Assembly: GCA_046727855.1 (NCBI GenBank)
Contig: JBKPDL010000193.1
Location: 1-27,321 of the forward strand
Length of the DNA stretch: 27,321 bases
Reading direction: 5' to 3'
Origin: DASPWV01 sp046727855
Lineage (GTDB): Bacteria; Acidobacteriota; Vicinamibacteria; Vicinamibacterales; UBA2999
In this document: piece after piece, positions 21,301 through 27,321 of the stretch
Layout: each line of letters opens with the position of its first letter
Position numbering within the stretch: position 1 is the first letter of the stretch
Notes under the pieces: generated by a model
What the model saw: the letters and a program-made list of their open reading frames with translations, nothing else
Databases searched by the model: none
Told to the model about the DNA's origin: nothing
Program-made: the position numbers and the translations under genes

Positions 21301-21905
21301 CCATGCTCGTCGACCGGATCCTGCCGTTCGTAGCCGCCTGCAACGAGAATCTCGGCCAGTGCGAGCGGATCGATCTCGACACCGGATCTGAGATCGAATG
21401 AGGTGGCGAGGATCGACTCCGGCGCGGGAAGGCGGGGCAACAGCGCCTGCGCCGACGCGACGACGACACGCGCGTTGCCGAGCGCAGCCGCATGGAGCGC
21501 GCGGGCGCGGGCTGAGGCGACTCGAAAATGCGGCGCCAGTCCGCGATACGGATCAACTTCATGCGACGGAAAAGGCAGCACCGCGCGTTCCACGGCCGAT
21601 TCGGAAAGCCCTTCGAGCGCGCCAAGAAAAAACCGCACATCGCCAGTAGCCGTCTCGAGATCGGGATCGCCCGGAACGACATAGAGGATGACGGCTTCTG
21701 AAGCTCGATGCGCCGCGGCCGCGACGGCCAGTGCCTTTGCCGCGGGCGTAAGGCCGCTGAACGCGCGCGCCCTGGCGCCCAGAGTGCTCTTAGTGAGAGT
21801 GGTGTTGAGGATTGAACGAAGCGTGAGTGAAGTTGCGATGGCCACAGGAGTCCGTACAGACACGTACCGGCGACCGGATAACCGGCCCCGGGTGTCTATT
21901 TTCAC
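18381..21905 (-). CDS. mfd: Transcription-repair coupling factor
   Basis: A 1174-residue protein of full Mfd length. It dislodges RNA polymerase stalled at DNA damage and recruits UvrA. Domains in order: the UvrB-homology region (about 40-400); the RNA-polymerase-interacting CarD-like domain near 475-540 (LIVHVDHGIGQFVGLKQISV); the RecG-like helicase core with Walker A LLCGDVGYGKTEVAMRA near 615 and DEEQRFG near 720; the second RecA lobe with LLSTTIVENGIDIPNANTMV and QLYQLRGRVGRS; and the C-terminal TRCF domain. The N-terminal start is uncertain. ATG 21905 lacks a Shine-Dalgarno and directly abuts a strong hairpin, so one of the GTG codons within the first 25 codons may be the true start. The extreme C-terminus after KLDLKP is Lys/Arg/Pro-rich and family-atypical. 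Confidence 0.95.
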   Translation of the reverse strand: MKIDTRGRLSGRRYVSVRTPVAIATSLTLRSILNTTLTKSTLGARARAFSGLTPAAKALAVAAAAHRASEAVILYVVPGDPDLETATGDVRFFLGALEGLSESAVERAVLPFPSHEVDPYRGLAPHFRVASARARALHAAALGNARVVVASAQALLPRLPAPESILATSFDLRSGVEIDPLALAEILVAGGYERQDPVDEHGEFSLRGGILDVYPAGETSPVRIEFVGDTVESIRRFDPGTQRSIETLDQFQIVPVREPEGAASSVFEYLRASRPLRVVVAEPQDARTNIERWWAQVSASYEERDGAKGEALAPDALLLRWDEIDRVLAAATTLEELSIGAAEDDAGPVHVPSQPAQEFRGRIPDWIAELRQARDRGDTMIFVASTHGRAERTVELLHDYELRAVLATRSDERVEGAVVVAEGFLSRGFRLPDAALSIYAECDIFEEERRRTTTSRKRSLAATFLSDLRDLKVADLIVHVDHGIGQFVGLKQISVGAGDVVQEFLELRYHGEDKLFVPVERLDLVQKYTGGTRPPLDRLGGTSWEKAKTRVKKAMRDMAEELLKLYAARKAVTGHIFTADTHWQEEFESAFEWELTPDQITAISDIKRDMESPTPMDRLLCGDVGYGKTEVAMRAAFKAVMDGKQVAFLAPTTVLAFQHLETLRHRFAAFPVRIDVVNRFRSTQDIKAILENLAAGKLDIIVGTHRLLSKDVQFKDLGLLIVDEEQRFGVAHKERIKQMRKKIDVLTMTATPIPRTLNMSLVGIRDMSVIETPPKDRLAIQTNVVKFDAQVIARAIRSELARSGQVFFIHNRIESIFSMGNLIQRLVPEARIVIGHGQMGEHTLERAMLDFMAHKADVLLSTTIVENGIDIPNANTMVINRADRYGLSQLYQLRGRVGRSDRPAYAYLLIPPEEALSPVARKRLAAIKEFSDLGSGFRVAALDLEIRGAGNLLGGEQSGQIDAVGFEMYTKLLEETIRQLKGEDLEDDVRATVNLRIDFRIGESYVPDMNQRLMIYRRIAAARSEEELNRIMEEVRDRYGPPPVPVLNLADYGRIRVLADGLGIESIEREGSIVAMRFREKAKVDPVRVIHLVRDRGDLQLVPPVSLKLDLKPAARAGRRKPTREPAWWTARATAAEVTPGFSKAEILKPKAEDPRSPGGILHRLTNLLEELQA

Positions 21906-21910
21906 ATGGT

Positions 21911-21934
21911 GGGCCGGTCTAAAGACCGGCGCCC
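21911..21934. repeat. REP-like palindrome, copy 1
   Basis: GCCGGTCT (21913-21920) and AGACCGGC (21923-21930) form a perfect 8-bp stem, flanked by GGG and GCCC. On the minus strand it contains the core GTCTTTAGAC. It sits between rfaE2 and mfd, directly before the mfd ATG. A degenerate relative occurs at 25011-25034. Confidence 0.55.
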
Positions 21935-21947
21935 TATAGGTGACGTG

Positions 21948-22448
21948 CTAATCGTTAACTTGCGGCGGCCGGCCTTGAGGCAAGCCGGTTTTAATCTTTG
22001 CGATGAGCTTACTGGTGGAATACCCCTCCACCACCGGGATGCGGACGACCTTGCCGCCGTGGCGCTCGACGATATCGCGGCCGACGATGTTATCCGGCCC
22101 CCAATCGGCGCCTTTGGCGAGGATATCGGGTTTCAGCGCCGCCACGATTTCATGCGGTGTGTCTTCGTCGAAGATGACCACGGCATCCACGCAACCAAAG
22201 GCGGCTAACAGTTCGGCGCGGTCTGATTCCGGATTGATCGGCCGGTTGGGACCTTTGGCGAGCGACCGCACTGAGCGATCGGAATTGACGCCAACGATCA
22301 ATGCGTCCCCAAGCCGCCGCGCTTCCCGCAGATAACGCACGTGCCCCGGATGGAGCAGGTCGAACACGCCGTTGGTAAACACTATCTGCAGTGCGCGCGC
22401 GCGCAACCGCTCGACCCACGCGATCGCTTCATCGCGCGCGAGAATCAT
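21948..22448 (-). CDS. rfaE2: D-glycero-beta-D-manno-heptose 1-phosphate adenylyltransferase (HldE C-domain type)
   Basis: A 166-residue single-domain nucleotidyltransferase. It has the signature IVFTNGVFDLLHPGHVRYL with the HxGH motif, followed by ALIVGVNSDRSVRSL and the C-terminal YSTSKLIAKI. It transfers AMP to heptose 1-phosphate to make ADP-heptose for lipopolysaccharide core or other heptosylated glycans. The kinase half (HldE N-domain) is not fused and is not in the window. The start ATG 22448 overlaps the wzt stop as ATGA, so it is translated from the same message as the exporter genes. That supports a role in envelope polysaccharide. The last residues (GLPQGRPPQVND) lie in GC-rich inverted-repeat DNA and are probably not conserved. 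Confidence 0.88.
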   Translation of the reverse strand: MILARDEAIAWVERLRARALQIVFTNGVFDLLHPGHVRYLREARRLGDALIVGVNSDRSVRSLAKGPNRPINPESDRAELLAAFGCVDAVVIFDEDTPHEIVAALKPDILAKGADWGPDNIVGRDIVERHGGKVVRIPVVEGYSTSKLIAKIKTGLPQGRPPQVND

Positions 22449-23770
22449 CGGAAGCGGATGTTCGGCGAGAACGACCAGGTGTGTTCCGGGCGGTAGATGC
22501 CGACGTCCTTAGCCCGCGATTTCACGCGGAACGTGTATAGCAGGCGGTGATAGTCGTACGGATAGCCGTCGAGCTTGTGGGCGGCGACGTCGATCTTGTA
22601 CGTGCCTTCCACCAGATCGAGGCGTGAGATGTGAAAGTTGATTTCGCCTTCGCCGCTCAACTCGAACGGTTCGAGACTCTCGATATTCGTGTTGGTGCCG
22701 TAGCAGCAGATTCCGTCAGCGTTGAACAGCCCAAAGCCAAACACGAAGTCTTTGCTCGGCTGGTGCGCCCGCACCTTGAGCCGAACGTGAATCGGTTCGC
22801 CGGACTGAAACACGTGCGCGGGCTGACCGTCGGCGCCGTTGAGCGTGACATCCGTGATTTCAATCTCGCGCGATCCCCAACGTCCTTCGGTGGCTTTGAA
22901 CATGTCGGACGGCGGGCTCGAATCCGCGGGGCCTCCAGCCGGCGCGCTCGCCGGCGCGCTCGCCGACGACGCGGCCGCCGACTTGACGCGGTCAGCTTCG
23001 GCCTTGGCCAGTTCCTGCTCCTCGGATTTCTCCACGTCGATCAAATACGCCGCGACGACCCGCTTGGGTTCGCCCTCGGCGAGGGTCCGCCCCTTGTCGA
23101 GCCAGAGCGCGCGATCGCAGAACTTCTCGACCAGATCGAGCGAATGGGTCACCAGCAGGATGCTCTTGTTGCGGCGCCTGAACTCGGCAAACTTGTCGAG
23201 ACACTTGACCGTGAACGCCTGGTCGCCGACAGCAAGCACTTCGTCGATCAGGAGCACGTCTGGATTGACGTGAATGGCGACAGCGAAACCAAGCCGCATG
23301 TACATGCCCGACGAATAGGTCTTGACCGGCGCGTCGATGAACTCCTTGAGCTCGGCGAATTCGACGATCTCGTCGAAGCGCTTCTGGATTTCGCGCTTCG
23401 ACAGGCCGAGCATGATGCCGTTGATGAAAACGTTTTCGCGGCCCGAGATTTCGGGATGGAAGCCGGCGCCAAGTTCGATGAGCGCCGAAATTCGGCCGTC
23501 CACAGTGATACTGCCGTCATTCGGCCGCGTGATGCCGGCGACGCACTTCAGCAGGGTGGATTTGCCGGATCCGTTGCGCCCGATGATGCCGTAGGTGCAG
23601 CCTTTGGGGACGCTGAACGTGACGCCGCGCAACGCGGGGAAGGTCTCGTCGGGCTGGAGGTCGCGAATAAGGCTGCCCTTGAGAAGCGCCGATTTCAACG
23701 TAGCGAACTGTTTGCGTCGTGTGTAACGGCGGTAGACCTTGGAGACGTTCCTGACCTCGATGGCGTTCAT
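22445..23770 (-). CDS. wzt: ABC transporter ATPase of polysaccharide/O-antigen export, with C-terminal glycan-binding domain
   Basis: A 441-residue protein. The ATPase domain (1-250) has Walker A GIIGRNGSGKSTLLK, signature TYSSGMYMRLGFAVA, Walker B DVLLIDEVLAVGD and switch His in LLVTHS. The Wzt-family pattern ISALIELGAGFHPEISGREN is also present. A linker of about 40 residues is made of Ala/Pro/Ser, and its DNA contains a tandem 12-bp repeat. Residues about 295-441 form the beta-sandwich Wzt-C domain that recognises the finished polymer's end group. Together with the preceding permease it exports a glycan built on undecaprenyl phosphate. The spacing to wzm is 12 bp and it overlaps rfaE2 by 4 bp. 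No glycosyltransferases are in the window, so the exported polymer is unknown. Confidence 0.9.
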   Translation of the reverse strand: MNAIEVRNVSKVYRRYTRRKQFATLKSALLKGSLIRDLQPDETFPALRGVTFSVPKGCTYGIIGRNGSGKSTLLKCVAGITRPNDGSITVDGRISALIELGAGFHPEISGRENVFINGIMLGLSKREIQKRFDEIVEFAELKEFIDAPVKTYSSGMYMRLGFAVAIHVNPDVLLIDEVLAVGDQAFTVKCLDKFAEFRRRNKSILLVTHSLDLVEKFCDRALWLDKGRTLAEGEPKRVVAAYLIDVEKSEEQELAKAEADRVKSAAASSASAPASAPAGGPADSSPPSDMFKATEGRWGSREIEITDVTLNGADGQPAHVFQSGEPIHVRLKVRAHQPSKDFVFGFGLFNADGICCYGTNTNIESLEPFELSGEGEINFHISRLDLVEGTYKIDVAAHKLDGYPYDYHRLLYTFRVKSRAKDVGIYRPEHTWSFSPNIRFR

Positions 23771-23782
23771 GCGCTGTAAGTG

Positions 23783-24574
23783 TTACACCTCTTCCGCAAA
23801 GCTATCCCTCAACCGGTCGAAAACAAAATATCCCGTCAGAAAGACCAACATCGATCCCACCAGCAGCGCGAGCAGCCATTTCCAGTGCCCGTGCGGCCCG
23901 ATGTAGAACAGCACCTCCTGATAGGAGATCGCGAGGTGGGTCATCGGGTTGAGGTTCAACAGCCATCGGTATTTCTCCGGCGCCTGTGACATCGGATAAA
24001 TGATCGGCGTCGCGAAAAACCACAGCGTCAGCAGGTTGCCGAGGATGTCCTTGAGATCACGGAAGTGAACCGTCAGCGCCGACACCAGCAGCGAGAGGCC
24101 GAGCAGCAGCAGCAGCTGGACGATCACGATCACCGGAAACCATAGCAGCTCGATCGGATCGAGCGGGCGCCTGTAGTAGATGAGGAAGAACGCGAGAATC
24201 GGCAGCCCGAGAAAGAAATGCGCCATGTTTGCGAATACAGTGACAAACGGCAGCACTTCTGCCGGGAACAGCACCTTTTTTATGAGGTTGCCGCCGGAGA
24301 TCAGAACGTTCGAGGCTTCGAGAATAGACGAGGAAAACCAGGTCCACGGAAGGATGCCGCAGAACATGAACAGCGCGTACGGCTCGAGACCATCATCTGC
24401 GCGCGGCAGCACGGTTGAAAAGACAAACGAGTAAATCGAAAGCAGGAGAAGCGGATTGATGAACGACCAGAAAAAGCCGAGGACGGATCCACGATAGCGT
24501 GCTTTGAGATCGCGGGCGACGAGCGTTTGAATGAGACCGCGGTAGCGGAGCAGGGCAACGAGATTGCGGATCAG
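23783..24574 (-). CDS. wzm: ABC-2 permease of polysaccharide/O-antigen export, non-ATG start
   Basis: Six hydrophobic segments and the family N-terminus identify the membrane partner of Wzt. The conserved part starts IRNLVALLRYRGLIQTLVAR, then DLKARYRGSVLGFFWSFINP, then LPRADDGLEPYALFMFCGIL. The first ATG/GTG/TTG in frame is GTG 24412, but it would remove the first 54 residues including the conserved amphipathic interface helix and the first membrane helix. The frame is open up to TGA 24598-24596. Between that stop and the conserved region the only plausible start is CTG 24574 (or the next codon, ATC), giving 263 residues, the normal length. CTG overlaps the atpC stop as CTGA. Annotation pipelines would probably truncate this gene. 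Confidence 0.85.
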   Translation of the reverse strand: MIRNLVALLRYRGLIQTLVARDLKARYRGSVLGFFWSFINPLLLLSIYSFVFSTVLPRADDGLEPYALFMFCGILPWTWFSSSILEASNVLISGGNLIKKVLFPAEVLPFVTVFANMAHFFLGLPILAFFLIYYRRPLDPIELLWFPVIVIVQLLLLLGLSLLVSALTVHFRDLKDILGNLLTLWFFATPIIYPMSQAPEKYRWLLNLNPMTHLAISYQEVLFYIGPHGHWKWLLALLVGSMLVFLTGYFVFDRLRDSFAEEV

Positions 24575-24990
24575 TGCCGTGCGCCTCTCCGGGCTTCAGC
24601 TTGCAGCTGCTGCAGCGTTCGCAGCAACGACAGACGCGCGCGCTCGAAGTCGACTTCCGCAGGGACGCGCTGCAGCATTTCCTCCGCTCGTGCCATGCCG
24701 GCCTGCGCGCGTGCCTCGTCCAGATCCTCCGCGCTTTCCGCAACCTGCGCGAGCACCGTGACCTGATCGGGCAAGACTTCCGCGAAGCCGACCGACACCG
24801 CCAGATAGTGTTTGTCCTGGCCCTGACGGTACCACATGGTGCCCGTGCGTAAGCCGGCAAAGAACGGCGTGTGGCCGGGCAACACGCCGAAATAGCCCAT
24901 CTGGCCCGGGAGCTCCACTTCGTCGACCTCATGGCTGATCGAGTGGTCCGGCGTGACGATGTTCAATTGAATCTTGGTCGGCAAAGCCAT
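24571..24990 (-). CDS. atpC: F1 ATP synthase epsilon subunit
   Basis: A 139-residue epsilon subunit of the F-type ATP synthase central stalk. The N-terminal beta-sandwich reads IQLNIVTPDHSISHEVDEVE, LPGQMGYFGVLPGHTPFFAG and YLAVSVGFAEVLPDQVTVLA. The C-terminal helical hairpin starts AESAEDLDEARAQAGMARAE. In other bacteria this hairpin inhibits ATP hydrolysis. It is the last ATP synthase gene, 41 bp after atpD, and its stop overlaps the wzm start. The C-terminal tail (EARRGARH) is basic. Confidence 0.93.
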   Translation of the reverse strand: MALPTKIQLNIVTPDHSISHEVDEVELPGQMGYFGVLPGHTPFFAGLRTGTMWYRQGQDKHYLAVSVGFAEVLPDQVTVLAQVAESAEDLDEARAQAGMARAEEMLQRVPAEVDFERARLSLLRTLQQLQAEARRGARH

Positions 24991-25010
24991 GCTGGTGTGC
25001 TGTCCGTGAC

Positions 25011-25031
25011 GGCGCGGCTAAAGCCCCGGCA

Positions 25032-25034
<3 letters not shown>
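25011..25034. repeat. REP-like palindrome, copy 2 (degenerate), at the atpD stop
   Basis: On the minus strand it reads GTAGTGCCGGGGCTTTAGCC and then GCGCC. It has an inner stem GGC/GCC around TAAA, extended by further pairs with one mismatch. It shares the CTTTAG core and the flanking CCGG with copy 1. The atpD stop codon TAG (25034-25032) lies inside it. Confidence 0.4.
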
Positions 25035-26459
<1,425 letters not shown>

Positions 26460-26463
26460 GTAT

Positions 26464-27321
26464 TTATACCGATTGCGCGCCCGCGACGATTTCGATGATT
26501 TCGCGGGTAATTGACGCTTGCCGAACCTTGTTCATATAGAGCGTGAGTCGATCCACCATCTCGCGCGCGTTGCGCGTCGCCGCATCCATGGCGGTCATGC
26601 GCGCCGCGTGCTCGGCCGCCGACGATTCAAGCAGCGCACGGTTCACCTGCACGGCGACGTGGAACGGGAGCAGTGTGTCGAGGAGTTCTTCGGGCGACGG
26701 CTCGAAGAGATAGTCGATCGTGGCCGCGGATGGTTCTTGTTCGAGTTTGGCGATCGGGAGGAGCCGCTCGATCACGACGCGCTGCGACATGATCGACTTG
26801 AATTCGTTATAGACGAGATAGACCGATCCGATGTCCGGCGCCAGAAACTCTTTGATCGCGGTGGAGGCAATCGCCTGCGCATGCGACCACTTGATGTTCT
26901 GGAAGAGGCCGACTTCCTCGTAACGCACATCGAAGCCGCGACGCAGGAAAAAGTCACGCCCTTTGCGGCCGACGAGCGCGAGCGCCACCGCACGATCGCG
27001 ATCGGCGGGTTGCTCGGTGATCCACTGGGCGGCGCTTTTGATCACGTTGGCATTGAAGCTGCCGGCGAGCCCGCGATCCGCGGTGATCACAATCAGCAGC
27101 GGTCGCCCCTCCGCTTGCTCCTGGAGCAGGACGTGACGCGCCGACTCGGTGCGCGTTGCGAGACTATTGAAGACGCGCAACATGTGCTGCGCGTACGGGC
27201 GCCCGCGTACAATGCGCTCCTGCGCGCGGCGCAGCTTCGACGAAGCGACCATCTTCATGGCCTTCGTGATTTGCTGCGTTGACTTCACCGCACGGATGCG
27301 GCGACGGATATCGATAAGCGA
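26464..27321 (-). CDS. atpG: F1 ATP synthase gamma subunit (5' end outside window)
   Basis: The central-stalk gamma subunit, 285 residues present. The frame is open to the window edge and reads SLIDIRRRIRAVKSTQQITK, so only the first two or so residues (usually M-P/A) are missing. The in-frame GTG at 27288 is an internal Val, not the start. The conserved N-terminal helix KAMKMVASSKLRRAQ and the C-terminal helix ARMTAMDAATRNAREMVDRL then ITREIIEIVAGAQSV are both present; the latter inserts into the beta/alpha ring. The upstream neighbour should be atpA. Confidence 0.97.
   Translation of the reverse strand, partial: SLIDIRRRIRAVKSTQQITKAMKMVASSKLRRAQERIVRGRPYAQHMLRVFNSLATRTESARHVLLQEQAEGRPLLIVITADRGLAGSFNANVIKSAAQWITEQPADRDRAVALALVGRKGRDFFLRRGFDVRYEEVGLFQNIKWSHAQAIASTAIKEFLAPDIGSVYLVYNEFKSIMSQRVVIERLLPIAKLEQEPSAATIDYLFEPSPEELLDTLLPFHVAVQVNRALLESSAAEHAARMTAMDAATRNAREMVDRLTLYMNKVRQASITREIIEIVAGAQSV

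Noticed and set aside
21969..21994. Hairpin CCGG-CTTG/CAAG-CCGG followed by TTTT on the plus strand
   Set aside because: It looks like an intrinsic terminator, but no plus-strand gene ends there and it lies within the 3' coding end of rfaE2.
22631..23779. Open frame of 382 codons on the plus strand
   Set aside because: Antisense to wzt, with no recognisable domain.
24301..24558. Minus-strand frame of 85 codons overlapping the wzm 5' end
   Set aside because: It is Ser/Arg/Cys-rich shadow sequence; the wzm frame in the same DNA carries the conserved permease N-terminus.

Overview
The window is GC-rich, gene-dense bacterial chromosome with no rRNA, tRNA, CRISPR array, phage or insertion sequence visible. 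Gene content (S9 peptidase, UpxY-type NusG paralogue, Wzm/Wzt export pair, NodU-like carbamoyltransferase, REP-like palindromes with a CTTTAG core) suggests a Gram-negative soil bacterium, possibly Acidobacteriota (Vicinamibacteria-like). That placement is inference from gene flavour, not a search.

Layout. 1-760: a divergent pair, a truncated secreted S9 peptidase (-) and a FabZ-like dehydratase (+), sharing a back-to-back -10 region. 770-3165 (-): an lrp/asnC-type regulator, a DMT/EamA exporter and a YhaM-like HD exoribonuclease in one probable operon. 3327-4574 (+): an MFS transporter. 4578-4892 (-): a GAF-domain remnant. 4938-6955 (+): a secreted PCYCGC-motif protein that appears to be a selenoprotein, with in-frame UGA at 5274-5276 and a SECIS-like hairpin just after it. 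It is translationally coupled to a PAS/HisKA/HATPase/REC hybrid kinase. 6781-8414 (-): a FliA/WhiG-type sigma factor behind a textbook sigma-54 promoter, and a small excisionase-type HTH protein. 8580-9983 (+): an NtrC-family sigma-54 activator. 10012-12046: 6-phosphogluconolactonase (-), an Arg/Trp-rich disordered repeat protein (+) and a Dabb protein (+). 12118-27321 (-): one long co-directional block, in transcription order atpG (5' end missing), atpD, atpC, wzm, wzt, rfaE2, mfd, a SurA/PpiC foldase, an UpxY/NusG-like factor, dusB, an aminotransferase, a HAD phosphatase and a carbamoyltransferase. Many of its junctions are stop/start overlaps.

How the genes fit together. The most striking item is the PCYCGC selenoprotein. 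The UGA codon occupies the first position of a U-x-x-C pair where I recall relatives having C-x-x-C. The reading frame continues for 51 codons with family-like sequence and ends exactly in the TGATG overlap that starts the kinase. A second coherent story is regulatory: the NtrC-type activator probably drives the neighbouring sigma-28-type gene through the sigma-54 promoter at 7900-7915, with dyad sites upstream. A third is that wzm begins at a CTG (or other non-standard) codon overlapping the atpC stop, joining ATP synthase and polysaccharide export genes in one transcription unit.
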